Positions 34,335 to 44,427 of a stretch of DNA of 45,411 nt are shown here, one piece after another (within the stretch, counting starts at the first letter, position 1; the number at the start of each line of letters is the position of its first letter). The stretch is from Mesotaenium endlicherianum. Its lineage: Eukaryota; Streptophyta; Zygnematophyceae; Zygnematales; Mesotaeniaceae. The notes beneath the pieces are model-generated. The model saw only the letters and a program-made list of their open reading frames with translations. It was not told the origin of the DNA and did no database searches. The position numbers and the translations under genes are program-made. The DNA lies in contig WELA01001079.1 in assembly GCA_009602735.1 (NCBI GenBank), forward strand, positions 254,423 through 299,833, given 5' to 3'.

Positions 34335-36691
34335 ATGTCTCTTCCCTCCACGTCATCCACATCGGCACTTGCTGCAGGGTCATCATCTGCAAGGCTACCT
34401 CGTTTGAGCAATGCAATAGAGTGGGGCCATGTGTCGGTCAATTGGAGTGGGGCTACTCAAAAGTGGAAATGCAACTACTGCAGTACAGAATTTGGCGGGC
34501 GAGTTCCTAGAATTCGCGGTCATTTTACGGGAGGGAGCAAGGACATTGGTGAGTGTGCAGGGGTACCCACAGAGGTTGTAGCGCTCGTGATTAGGCATCA
34601 CCTGAACGTGTCGTCCATGGGAGAGGGCAAGAGACGTAGTAAGAGTGTCGTAGAGGAAAGACGTAGTCGCTTGCTTGGAAGGCCTTCTGCTGGTAATGGG
34701 GCTGGATATACCAGTCCAATTGCAAGTGCTGGGGGGGTAGGCTATGAGAGAGAGAGAGGACAAACGTCTCCCAATGACATGTTTCAGCGGATGAATGCTG
34801 ATAAAGTTCATGAGGTAGTTGCCCACTTTTTTTATAGTACTGGTTCTTCTTTCAATGTGGCTCGCTCCCCGTTGTTTAAGGACATGCTGGTTGCTGTCAG
34901 TGAGTACACACAGCAAACTCGTGTAGTGTACGCCCCATTGAAAGACAAGCCTCTTGGAAGTACTCTCTTAAATGCGGAGGTCAACAGGCTAGATGCGTGG
35001 GAGCAGACTCAGAAGAAGGGGATGCCCTTTACAGGTTATAGCGTTGTAGCAGATGGCTGAACAGATCCCAGCGATCACCCTCTTCTAAATGTCCTCATAG
35101 TCATAGCAGGTGTGGAGATATTTGTAGATGCTATCAATACCGAAGGGGAGAGGAAGACGGGAGAGTACATTGGTGAGCAGCTCCTTAATGCTGTGGAGAA
35201 AGTAGGGCCTGAGCATGTTGTACTTCTTTGCACTGACTTTGCAGCCAACATCAAGAAGGGGTGTGAGTTAGTTCAGAAAGAGCACCCGCACATATTCTGG
35301 GCACCGTGTGCTGCCCACATCCTAGACCAGCAGTTGAAAGATCTAGGCAAGATCCCCGAGCTAGCGGACATCGTTGAGAGATTCAAAATTTTGGTTCACA
35401 TTGTGACTAACCACCATATGCCTGATGCACTCTATCGTGAGCATGGAGCAAGGCTATTGAGTAAGTCAGAGTTGTTGATACCTGGACCTACCAGATTTGC
35501 AAGTAACTTTCTTTGCTTGCAGAGGCTGATCAGTGTGAGGGATACACTACAAGCCATGGTATCTGATAGTAGGTGGCTTGAGTGGGCAGCAATGGACAAT
35601 TGTGTGAGTGAGGCAACATGGATTAGGGATTTAATTTGTGACGATCCAGTTTGGGAGAAAATGAAAGTGTGGGTGGATGTGTGTGAGCCGATAGTGGTCC
35701 TTCTGCGTTTGGTGGATTCCTGAACGCCTTCATTAAGAGCATCGGATGAGTGAGATCCAGAAGCATATTGCCAATTCACCAGGTCTCAAGGCTAGTCACA
35801 AGACCCAAGCAAAGAAGGAAGTGGAGGCACGTTGGGTGCAGCTTCACAGTCCGCTCCATTCTGCAGGCAAGTGTTCATACTTGATGCTTCTTCTTATGTT
35901 CTCATGGCATTAACATTATATATTTTGTTATTTAAATTTTGGGCAAGCAATTTTGCCGTGCTTGCTTGTTGCTGTCAGGTCTTGCTATAAGGCAATTGCG
36001 TGTGTAAGTCTTTGTGCATCCTGTTGAGCATTATTGTTTTTGTGGTTGCAGCATACTATCTGGACCCCGAGTTTCTGACATTGGATCATACTAAGATCAT
36101 GACTTTTGGACCGCCGACAGGTGCCTACTCCCAGAGTACATGCAGGTGGTCAAGTGCATCATTGGAGGATCTGTAGCAGAACGTGCTAAGGTGGACCAAG
36201 AGTTGGCGCTCTATTGCCGATGTGGCGACATGTTCGGCGATGATGTTGTGAAGGCCAACAAGACCAAGATGCCAGCTCACATTCGGTGGGAAATATTCGG
36301 AAGTGTGTGTCCTAACCTTCAAAGGGTTGCTATGAAAGTTCTCTCGCAACCTGCTTCTGCTCCTTCGTGTGAGAGAAACTGGCCTGAGTATGGTTTTGTT
36401 CATAACCCGCTACAAAATAGGCTGCTTGCAACGAGAGCAAGGAAGCTAGTGTATGTGCATTCCATGTTGAGGCTGCAAAAGAAGAGTGTGAAGTTGCTAA
36501 TTGGAGAAAGCGTTACGGCAATGTCTTCGGTGGAGGAAGCAGACTTTGTGGAAGCATCTGAAGAGGAGGTAGTACCTTCCCAAGTTAACGTTGAGTTGTC
36601 TGAGGAAGAAGAGGAAGAGGAAGAGGTGGAGGAGCTACCTCTTACTGTGGCAGCTCCGGGTAGAAGAAGATTGAGGTCAATCGAGTATTAA
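34335..36691 (+). pseudogene. hAT-3 transposase, least damaged copy
   Basis: Start chosen at ATG 34335 (MSLPSTSSTS), just after a good acceptor (TTGTCTATGCAG at 34311-34322), so an upstream 5' intron is likely. BED-type finger: KWKCNYCSTEFGG, RIRGHFTGGSKDIGEC (C46, C49, H63, C74). Then VAHFFYSTGSSFNVARSP and SVVADG followed by TGA (35058), where hAT-2 has Trp, in the same frame. DUF659-like core 35112-35723 with VVLLCTDFAANIKKGC (likely catalytic Asp) and PGPTRFASNFLCLQRL. A +1 shift occurs near 35720. A probable intron (35872 to about 36051, donor GCAAGT, acceptor GGTTGCAG) separates LHSPLHSAG from YYLDPEF. Another shift lies near 36100. The dimerisation domain is ASAPSCERNWPEYGFVHN. The acidic tail ends PGRRRLRSIEY. 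Three lesions. The ancestral role is DNA transposition in the nucleus. Confidence 0.9.
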
Positions 36692-37659
36692 TCTTTATAT
36701 GTAGCTTGCATGTGATTATCAAGAAAAAACAAAACAGGAAGAGTCTTGATATATGTTATCATAATATTGAATCCTATTAGCTTGCAAGTTATTTCGACCA
36801 CCTTATGACAGAACGGCAAAATAAGTACGGAACATCTTATGACAAAAGTACGATTTGCATGTCATTGATGATTCGTAAGAGTTTTTTTCTTGCAATCATA
36901 TAAGATTAAATTGTTGACACATGAACTTTAATTTGCTATAGCGTGAACCATTATGAAAACAAAGGTAAGATACGTATCGTTGCATATTTACCTGGTTAAG
37001 AAGCAATTCATACGTTATTGACCATATAGTTAGATTGTAACTTGTGCACTAAAAGTGTCCACACGTACAGATTTCGCGTTTCAAAATGTGGACCCAAAAC
37101 GCTCTTTCTGTGTAATTGGAAATCATTTTTCTTATCATAACAACCTATATATATGACTTTGTCTTGGACAAGGAGAGTATTGGAGTTAAATTTGCCAAAT
37201 AAAATGAATCACAAATAGGGGATAAAATTTGAAATAATCCAATATGCCATACACTATACATGAACGTAATATGCACTTATTTATTGATAAAACATACACC
37301 ATCTTGAATGGACATCGTGATTAGTTACTTTCATTATAGTCTGCATCATTCACATCTTGCTGCTAGCACCGGTGGCTAACTGTGTGAAGGAAAAAAAAAG
37401 CTCAAGTATATTTTATCTTCAAAAAAAGATTTGCCTACGGGAAAAATTTTGTTGCTGCCCGGCTTACTTAGAGAAGTACAATTGTACGGCCACGCGTGCG
37501 ACCGTTAGGATTTACCGTTGACGTTCAAACTTAACGTCGTGACATCGACATTAGCACGTATTAAGCGTATCAAGCGTATTGAGGCATTTTTTTACATAAC
37601 GAATTTAGCGTATTAGTGTTTATATTGTATATAGCGCACTAACGTATGGCGTAACCCTG
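36692..37659. other. hAT-3 trailer and right terminus, AT-rich
   Basis: No gene. AT-rich to about 37440. The last about 180 bp carry repeated subterminal motifs (TATTAAGCGTATCAAGCGTA, GAATTTAGCGTATTAG) that match the MITE at 8789-9111, then the terminus. Confidence 0.6.
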
Positions 37660-37667
37660 CTTGACTG

Positions 37668-39095
37668 TAATCATCCACCTCCCAGAAGTAACCTTGCGCC
37701 CTTTAGGTGGCTCCACCAACTCCCACGTTATGTTTGCATCCAATGACCTCATCTCCTCCACAGAAGCTGCATGCCATTGCTGCTTATCTTTTCTATCCAT
37801 TGCCTCTTAATAGCTTTGAGGCCTGTGCACTCCGTGCTCATTTGCAAGCAATAGTTCCAAGCCCCTGCTTCCCATTCCATCTGCGCCAGATTGGCCTGCT
37901 CTTCAGAATCGTACTGCTCTGGTGCCTTACTTTCACGTGATGACCTCCTCAAGTCTCCATCTTGCAGCCTGTGGACTTCACATGCTGATTCTGCACTTAG
38001 ATTCTTCAGCCCGAAGATTGACACGTCACGTTCCTCCACTTCTGTTCTCGTTCCCTCATCATTGCCTGCACCTGTAAGATCCAAAAATTGTTTGGACTTC
38101 CGCGGTCTAAGAGGTACCTCCTCTTGTACCCGATGATCTTGCATTGGTAGCGCCACCCTCAATACTTCGTTTACAAACTCAACCTTTCTGTCCTTCCAAT
38201 CCTGATTTGAATCTGGAATCTCAAATTCCCTGACGTTGCCTTCTTTCTCCCTGTCACCTTCATCTTGTGCCTCATCTTTGACACTATTTGGTTGTGAATC
38301 TAAGAGCTCATCTTCTTCTGGCCAAAAAGGACTCTCCTCCTTTTGACTTGTAATCACAGTTGCTCCCAACTTCATGAGTATCTCGTTGAAGATGATGTCC
38401 TTCCTGGCCAGAACCTCATGCGTGCAAGGATCCCATAGCTTATACCCTCGTTTCTCTGTAGCATATCCCACAAATACGATGATCCTGCTCCTCGACTGAA
38501 GCTTGTGCCTCTGCTTGTCTTGCACCTGTACCCTGACTTTTGAGCCAAACATCCTGAGCTCTTGAAGTGAGGGCCTCTTGCCTGCCCACACTTCTTGGGG
38601 TGCTTTTCCAATCGGAGCCAATGTTGGGCTCCCGTTCCTCACATACACCATCATCCTGGCTGCTTCTGCCCATAGTTTAGGATTTACTTCAGCCGAGAAG
38701 GTAGAGGTCCTGGCCCCTTCCATAATAGTTCAATATATGCGTTCTACTACTCTATTTTGTTGTGGTATATATGAGTTTGTTACCTGGTGTTTAATGCCTT
38801 GGAAATGAATGAAGTCACTCCCCCCACCATCTGTGCGTAATGCTCGGATGGACCTCCCTGTTTGTTTCTCAACCATGGCTTTTATACTCTTTGAATTTTG
38901 AAAAAGCCTCATCTTTTATATGCATGAAAAGGATATCTGCAAACCTCGACGCATCATCAACAAATGTGATATAATAATGTGCTCCTCCATAGGATTTTTG
39001 TTTGGCAGGACCCCACCCATCTGAATGTACATGATCAAGTAACCAATCTGTCCTAGTTGCTTGTCCTTTTGGAATTGAAGTCTAGCGTACTATTC
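37668..39095 (-). pseudogene. copia-2 integrase and linker to RT, broken
   Basis: Minus strand. Degenerate integrase core at 39070-38730: YYITFVDDASRF, LRTDGGGSDF (catalytic Asp kept), PQQNRVVER (Glu kept), with stops and shifts between. The longest open piece (38723-37749) has NPKLWAEAARMMVYVRNGSP, QEVWAGKRPSLQELRMFGSK and GYATEKRGYKLWDP, typical of the copia integrase C-terminus. An acidic linker and the start of RT (W near 37720, WMITVK) follow. hAT-3 then interrupts. The zinc motif and protease that should precede the core are absent. Confidence 0.9.
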
Positions 39096-39484
39096 TATAC
39101 ATCAGGCTCTGCAAAAAACCAATATATCTTGTTTCGTGTGCTCTTCCTCCCCCTTAGCACTGGATACTCACGCTTGAAATGCCCCGGCTGTTTACAATGA
39201 AAACACAGTCCTCTACCTGCATCATGGAAATAACCACCTCCAACACCCTGATTTCCTCCCCTGCCTACTCCTTGAGGCTTCCTTTGCCATGTGTGACTCA
39301 CAAACGCGGAATCATCATGATAAGATGAATGTTGCAAATCATATCTCCGACCCATATGCATAATAAACTCAGGTTGCTCACCCCCATACAACACCTTTTC
39401 TACTGATCCGAATGTCATACTACCACCTGCCTCCGATTACTTAGCATTCTTGAAAATCTCCTCTTGTCGACGATTGAGAGCTAC
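39095..39484 (-). pseudogene. copia-2 gag C-terminal part
   Basis: Minus strand. NRRQEEIFKNAK, a stop, then EKVLYGGEQPEFIMHMG, a Gly/Arg-rich stretch and one zinc knuckle, CFHCKQPGHFKREY, in which the last Cys reads Tyr. The upstream Gag is cut off by gypsy-2 at 39485. After the knuckle the frame ends at FAEPDV, and the protease region is missing. Confidence 0.85.
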
Positions 39485-40205
39485 TGAAATGAATCGCCTT
39501 ACCAAATAGGCGATTAACAATTAATAAAGATCTTTATATCAGCAAGTAATCTTTATGGTACTTTTCGTTAACTGTTTAAACGGCAAAAGGACAACGCACT
39601 AGCAGTGAATAATACTCGTCAGTCAAATGAGAGTAAACTAGCATCAATAATGCAAATTAGTAAACTCATACATAAGCAAGGTTAGAAGACAATGCGTATC
39701 AATGGCTTCTCGCCTTGGATTCTGATCCTCTCAGAAAGCTGTACAAGAGAGTTGGCCTCGTTTCCGAATGCCAAACTCGAGGGCAATGCCTAACATATGT
39801 ACATGGAATGAGTTTACTGCTCAACGGTCAGTGCGATGGCACCGCCTACCTGGGAGTTAACCACGTTGGTAGGACCTCGGTTAACCAAATCCACCGCCAT
39901 CTCCCATCATCCCGAATAGCCATCCATCGTAGGGATGTCATCTGGCTATTCATCTAGCATATTGCACTTGAATGCATATCAAGGCAGTTCGCTGCTATCG
40001 AGTACGGAAGTCAGCTTGCTGTCAAAGAATGTGTCAGCAAGCTGACTTATATGGACTTTCAGCCTGCTGCTTTTTACTCAGTCATTAAACTGATAATTAT
40101 GTAAAGTCGAGCAGACTGACTATTAACTAAAGTTCAGCAGGCTGAACTTACTTACCTATTATATTTAAATGAATATTATATCCCCTAATATACTGATTCA
40201 TTACA
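39485..40205 (-). repeat. gypsy-2 3' LTR
   Basis: On the plus strand TGAAATGAATCGCC ... CTGATTCATTACA. Reverse-complement of the gypsy-1 LTRs throughout, 721 bp. Confidence 0.93.
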
Positions 40206-40241
40206 ATCTCTCCCGCTTAACTTGTTGTCGCCTCGACAACA
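40206..40241 (-). promoter_or_regulatory. gypsy-2 hairpin plus polypurine tract
   Basis: Minus strand: GTTGTCG, AGG, CGACAAC is a perfect 7-bp stem with a 3-base loop covering the last codons of the extra ORF. Then come AAGTTAAGCGGGAGAGAT and the LTR start TGTAATG. The arrangement is shared with gypsy-1. Confidence 0.75.
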
Positions 40242-41995
40242 TTAAACTGCAGAAATTTTAAATAAGGGAACTGAACCTGACCAGCCTCCTTTACTGACTG
40301 CCTCTTCAACGTGTCACCATAAGGGGTTGTTCCTGGGGCTTCAGAATCAGGAGACGGAGATCTGGACCTAGATCTGGACAGCCCTCTAAATCTGTCAGCT
40401 GGCCTTCTAAAGAACCCTGTTTGCTCTAAAGTTGGCCCTCGGGGAGAACGGAGGATGGTGGCCTGCTCTTCAACTATTTGGGTGTTGATTCCCACATAGA
40501 CAGGCATTCCAGTAGGATGCTGAAATACATTGGCTAGAGGTACATGCCCCTGAGCGGAGGGGGAGGCTGGCATACCTCTGGCCCACCCGCGTGTCCCTCT
40601 TCTGGCACCTCTGTCCTCTGGGGATTTCTGTCTGTGTCTGCTGCCCAGTACCGTCAGATCAGCTTCTTCCCCTGCTTGGGCAGGTGGGCTGGGGGAGCGA
40701 GCGCGGGGTCCAGTTGTCGCCATAACGGGGATCACATTCCACACACCTGATTGTGGTTCTTTAGGAAGTGCCACTGTCTGTCTTTGGGTATCCTGAGTAC
40801 CCGTTGCTGATGCTTCTCCTCTGCCCTGTCCTTCTTCCTCATCCTCCTCATCCTCCTCCTCGGAGAGAGTAGGGGTCTTGTCCACTAAGTCGTCCTGCTC
40901 CCTAGTAGACATGGAGTAGTCTACCGACCTCCCTTTCTTAGGGCGTGTTGGAGGTTGCTTGGCCTTCAGCCTACTGATATCTATCCGGCCTGCATTCTTT
41001 GCCCATTTGACAAAGGCATGCTTTCCCTTAGAGAAGTACTCTCTTCCCCTCCTCCTATGTTCCTTGGTCTCTGCATTCATATTGCTCAGGCATCCATTCA
41101 GCCTGGGGTCCCAAGGGGCAATGTGAGGTGGTAGGATGAGATAGCCGTCTAGGCCATAGTGGAAGTCATCCGGTTGGGCTCGGTCACACTCCTGCTTCTT
41201 ATTTGTGACGGTCATCCACCTCCAGTCTGTTGGCTGCTGGTAGTACTGGGGTCCGTGCTCAGCCTTCCTCAGTTTACACGGGAACCAGTGGGGAGAGAAC
41301 ATCTGCTGTCCTGCTTCCCTGGCCAAGTACTCCCAGCTCCTTCTCTCAACTTCATTGTAAGCTGGCAGGAGTGTGAGGTAGAATACCGTATCCTTAAAGC
41401 TATCGGGCCGCATGCTCACCATCCGGATGAGTCTCTGATCTCCCACTATTCCCGGTATGGGGACCGGCTTGTCCTCTGAATCATCTGCGAGATACCGGGC
41501 CTGCTCTGCTGTATAGCCCACCATCTTAGCATAATCTTCGTAAAGGACCACGCCGGTGTGTGTCTCGATGTACCTGTCCAGTGCTGTAGCTCCTTCCTTC
41601 TGTAGCAGTGTTGTCTGTTCCAGCCTGTTGATCTCCTGGGCTGCCAGCAATGCTTCCTTCAGGTTATCGAAGTTTTGGCCACCCACCACAGTATACCTGT
41701 AAGTGGCCAAGCTCTTCTGTCTGTCCGCTTCAATCTTTTTTCTTTTCTCCTCTTCTGCCGCTGCCGCTTCTTCTTGCTGTTTCTTCTGTCTCTCCTCCTC
41801 AGCCTTCCTGAGGTTTTCCGCTTCCTGATCCTTCTTCCTCTGTGCCTCTTCTGCCGCCTCTTGTTGTTTGCGGACCCTTTCTTGTTCTCTCCTGGTGAGG
41901 GACGTCGCCGCCAGCTCCTTCTGGTATTGCTCCATTGTCCTCCTGGCTTCTTCTGCCTTGCGCTTTCTGTCCTCCTTTTGTGTGGTGGGCGCCAT
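40217..41995 (-). CDS. Chromovirus accessory ORF of unknown function (about 592 aa), intact
   Basis: Open from ATG 41995 (MAPTTQKEDRKRK) to a stop at 40217. An in-frame ATG at 42004 is an alternative. I do not recognise the family. Residues about 5-95 are Glu/Lys/Arg/Gln-rich and almost certainly coiled coil. Residues about 98-330 look globular and are best conserved between gypsy-1 and gypsy-2 (ATYRYTVVGGQNFDNLKEAL, YLAREAGQQMFSPHWFPCKL, GKHAFVKWAKNAGRIDISRL). Then a basic stretch, an acidic run (LSEEEDEEDEEEGQG), a Pro/Arg-rich part, an RS-like segment (GLSRSRSRSPSP) and the end FNVVEATTS. No signal peptide, membrane segment or zinc knuckle is seen, so an Env role is unlikely. Its place between integrase and 3' LTR on the sense strand, and its upkeep in a young copy, suggest a role in the element's cycle, perhaps RNA or chromatin binding. 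Domestication or capture of a host gene is the alternative. Confidence 0.8.
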   Translation of the reverse strand: MAPTTQKEDRKRKAEEARRTMEQYQKELAATSLTRREQERVRKQQEAAEEAQRKKDQEAENLRKAEEERQKKQQEEAAAAEEEKRKKIEADRQKSLATYRYTVVGGQNFDNLKEALLAAQEINRLEQTTLLQKEGATALDRYIETHTGVVLYEDYAKMVGYTAEQARYLADDSEDKPVPIPGIVGDQRLIRMVSMRPDSFKDTVFYLTLLPAYNEVERRSWEYLAREAGQQMFSPHWFPCKLRKAEHGPQYYQQPTDWRWMTVTNKKQECDRAQPDDFHYGLDGYLILPPHIAPWDPRLNGCLSNMNAETKEHRRRGREYFSKGKHAFVKWAKNAGRIDISRLKAKQPPTRPKKGRSVDYSMSTREQDDLVDKTPTLSEEEDEEDEEEGQGRGEASATGTQDTQRQTVALPKEPQSGVWNVIPVMATTGPRARSPSPPAQAGEEADLTVLGSRHRQKSPEDRGARRGTRGWARGMPASPSAQGHVPLANVFQHPTGMPVYVGINTQIVEEQATILRSPRGPTLEQTGFFRRPADRFRGLSRSRSRSPSPDSEAPGTTPYGDTLKRQSVKEAGQVQFPYLKFLQFNVVEATTS

Positions 41996-41996
41996 C

Positions 41997-42099
41997 CTGC
42001 ACATGTAACCAGGGCACAAGTTAGTAGGATATGGACCTTTGTCATAGGGATTGCAGGAAGTATGTTAGTATTTAGTATAGTGGCTTCGCTGCTGTTTAC
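41997..42099 (-). other. Candidate intron just upstream of the accessory ORF
   Basis: Minus strand: donor TGTAAG|GTAAAC (42099), two TACTAAC branch-site matches, the nearer about 20 bases before the acceptor, and acceptor ACATGTGCAG|G (41997), followed directly by ATG. In gypsy-1 the donor is kept (GTGAG|GTAAAT, 13996), but the acceptor reads CAC and hAT-2 sits inside the intron. Confidence 0.55.
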
Positions 42100-42191
42100 C
42101 TTACAGGATGATTGCTAAAAGTTGACGTAGTTGCGATGCGCTACACATAAACGTATGAGTGTGTTTTTATCGCTCTCGCTCACTAACTGTC

Positions 42192-42216
42192 ATATATTTT
42201 CCCCTCCAACTTAAAT
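42192..42216 (-). promoter_or_regulatory. Internal polypurine-tract-like motif in gypsy-2
   Basis: Minus strand CCATTTAAGTTGGAGGGGAA. It matches the core TTAAGTTGGAGGG found before the gypsy-1 3' LTR. A TATA-like GATAAAAAC follows about 40 bases later (near 42155), so this stretch may be an internal promoter, a central polypurine tract or the remains of an older LTR junction. Confidence 0.45.
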
Positions 42217-42262
42217 GGAGACAGGACCGCCTGTCACCTTCCCGTGTCAACTGAAATGACAG

Positions 42263-44410
42263 TTATGGAGGGACTCCAGCGGCCCGAAGGTGGAACCGTG
42301 TCAACGCCCCTTTGGCATTGGTCAAGTGGTCCTTAAACTCCCAAGTGTCCCCAGAGGCATCGTAACCCTTCCATCGAATGAGGTATTTCATGACATATTT
42401 AGACGATCGACGGACCGAGCGAGCGTCTAAAATCTCATCGACCTCATATTCCTCAGGGTCGCCGTCCCGGACAGCGGGGACCGGTCCCGGTTGGACAGGG
42501 AACCGACCTGTGAACAGTGTATCACCTTTGATGTACGGTTCCAGGAAGGAGACATTAAAGACCGGGTGCCCCTTGTATTCAGCTGACATGTTCAGTTTGT
42601 AAGCATTCTGACCGACACGACGGACCACCGAATATGGACCGACCCAGACAGGGCCAAGCTTTTTCTTGACCACACCAGGGAGGTACAGGTGCTGAGAATG
42701 CAGTTTGACTAAATCCCCCTTGGAAAATGTCAGTTCCCGACGGTGTTGATTAGCGTATTTTTGTTGGTTTTCTTGGGCCGTGTGCAAGTTTCGTTGGACT
42801 TCTGACAGGGTGTCAGCAAACTCCTGAGTTAACTGGAGGGAGACCGGGTTGTCAATCCCTTCAGGGTGAGTTAAAGATTCCCCTAGCACATCTAGAGGAG
42901 ACTTAGGGACTCTACCCAGGCTGAGTTCAAAAGGAGTTTTGCCCGTTGACGCGTGCACCGCACTGTTGACCGCAAACTGAATTTGAGGCAACAGGTCATC
43001 CCAATTATCTTGTTTTTGGTTAATATATGCTCTCAGCACCTCCTGCAGAACTCGGTTAGTTCTTTCAGTCTGCCCATCAGTCTGAGGGTGGTTTGCTGTG
43101 CTGAGCAGCTGTTTGACTCCCATTAACCCCATTAAAGCTCTCCAGAACTTAGAGGTGAATTTTGAGTCTCTGTCTGAGATGATATTAGAAGGGAGCCCAT
43201 GTTGGCATACTACATGGTTGTAAAACTGTCTCGCTGTTTCGAGTGCAGTCACTTTGACAGTTGTGGGGATAAAAATGACCATTTTTGTCAGTTTATCCAC
43301 GACTACCAGTATTGAATCATGCCCGTTGGCAGTTCTTGGTAGTGAGACCACCCAGTCCATGGATATAGTTTCCCAGCGTCCCGCTGGGATGGGTAGCGGT
43401 TGCAAGAGACCTCCGGGTGGTGTGTGCCGAGACTTATTTCTCTGACACTGGTCACAGGACTTGACATATTTCAAGACCTCCCGGGGTAACCCCTCCCAAT
43501 GATAATGTTTTGCCAGTTTGCCAACAGTTTTGGCCTGCCCCAAATGTCCACCCAGGAGACTGTCATGAGCTTGACTCAGTAAGAGAGACCTTATTTCCAA
43601 GTTATTAGGAATGACCAGCTTCAGCCTGCCTGAAGTGGTTTCAGTCACCCAGACCCCTCCCTTGAGCTTATACCCGAGTGCAGTAGCACGACACACACCA
43701 GTAGTGGGGCTGGGCTCAAATGTTGGGTCAGAAAGGTAGGCTTTCCTAAGTTGTTCAAGGAAGGACTTTTTCACCTTTAGTGAAGTGAGTGCACACAGGA
43801 CTTTATCTACAGCATGCTGACTAAAGTTCCTTTCTTGCAAGTCAGGTCTTCTAGAGAGTGCATCAGCAGGATTCAACTTCCCTGGTTTGTAGTCGATCTG
43901 GACTTGGAACTGCTCCAGCATCTGGCTCCAGCGGTTCTCCCTCCTCGACAGCTTGGACTTCTTCTGAAAGTGGGTCAGAGCTAGATGATCTGTAATCACC
44001 TTAAAAGCTTTACCATGTAAGTATGCTCTCCACTGTTTGAGTACATGAATGATAGCTAGCAGCTCTTTATCATGCACTGAGTAATTAATCTCCGCTGGAT
44101 TAAATTTCATAGACTCATATAACACAGGATGCCATTTCTGCCGTACCTTACCATCCATTGTGGTTTTGTCAGCAGCTTGCAACAAAACAGCACCCATGGC
44201 AAAATCAGAGGCATCAGTAATCACCTGCACCGGTTTGCTGGGGTCATACACGGCTAGCACTGGGGCAGAACAAAGGGCATCCTTAAGAATCTGGAAGGCA
44301 GCCTGCTGCTCTTCCCCCCACACATACCCAATGTCTTTCTTAGTAAGGTCAGTCAGTTTACTGGCCTTTGTGGAACAATTCTCAATAAATCTCTTATAGT
44401 AGTTAGCCAA
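42263..44410 (-). CDS. gypsy-2 RNase H, integrase and chromodomain (715 codons open)
   Basis: Residue positions count from the first codon of this open stretch. RT thumb/connection 1-50 (ANYYKRFIENCS). RNase H about 55-180 with VITDASDF (D66), NYSVHDKELLAI (E116) and VITDHLAL (D141). Integrase zinc domain H282, H289, C319, C322. Integrase core with SMDWVV (D352), IISDRDSKF (D413) and QTERTNR (E449), so the DDE triad is intact. GPY/F module LGPVWVGPYSVVRRVG (585-600). Chromodomain 653-707 (EYEVDEILDAR, MKYLIRWKGYDASGDTWE). This marks a chromovirus, whose chromodomain is known in related elements to direct integration to modified histones. It is cut off from its RT by a stop and a 25-base deletion at about 44425, so it is part of a broken pol rather than a separate gene. 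No internal stop in 715 codons argues for a recent origin. Confidence 0.93.
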   Translation of the reverse strand: MANYYKRFIENCSTKASKLTDLTKKDIGYVWGEEQQAAFQILKDALCSAPVLAVYDPSKPVQVITDASDFAMGAVLLQAADKTTMDGKVRQKWHPVLYESMKFNPAEINYSVHDKELLAIIHVLKQWRAYLHGKAFKVITDHLALTHFQKKSKLSRRENRWSQMLEQFQVQIDYKPGKLNPADALSRRPDLQERNFSQHAVDKVLCALTSLKVKKSFLEQLRKAYLSDPTFEPSPTTGVCRATALGYKLKGGVWVTETTSGRLKLVIPNNLEIRSLLLSQAHDSLLGGHLGQAKTVGKLAKHYHWEGLPREVLKYVKSCDQCQRNKSRHTPPGGLLQPLPIPAGRWETISMDWVVSLPRTANGHDSILVVVDKLTKMVIFIPTTVKVTALETARQFYNHVVCQHGLPSNIISDRDSKFTSKFWRALMGLMGVKQLLSTANHPQTDGQTERTNRVLQEVLRAYINQKQDNWDDLLPQIQFAVNSAVHASTGKTPFELSLGRVPKSPLDVLGESLTHPEGIDNPVSLQLTQEFADTLSEVQRNLHTAQENQQKYANQHRRELTFSKGDLVKLHSQHLYLPGVVKKKLGPVWVGPYSVVRRVGQNAYKLNMSAEYKGHPVFNVSFLEPYIKGDTLFTGRFPVQPGPVPAVRDGDPEEYEVDEILDARSVRRSSKYVMKYLIRWKGYDASGDTWEFKDHLTNAKGALTRFHLRAAGVPP

Positions 44411-44427
44411 CCCGAGGAAGGATCTGG

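Larger units (their letters stand above)
30229..37659 (+). mobile_element. hAT-3 DNA transposon, 7.4 kb
   Basis: Left end CAAGATTACGCAATAAGCG and right end TATGGCGTAACCCTG are inverted repeats, flanked by a perfect 8-bp TSD CTTGACTG (30221-30228 and 37660-37667). Joining the flanks restores the copia-2 RT frame between WMITVK and AVKTNGKG. Contents are an unrecognised GC- and G-rich leader with an assembly gap, tandem units, the transposase on the plus strand, and an AT-rich trailer. Confidence 0.95.

Noticed and set aside
40217..41995. Envelope-like protein
   Set aside because: Position would fit, but no signal peptide, membrane span or cysteine pattern is visible and the protein is highly charged.
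41675..42118. 147-codon plus-strand Leu/Phe-rich frame that resembles a membrane protein
   Set aside because: It is antisense to the charged coiled-coil part of the accessory ORF. Glu/Lys/Arg codons read backwards give Leu/Phe/Ser.
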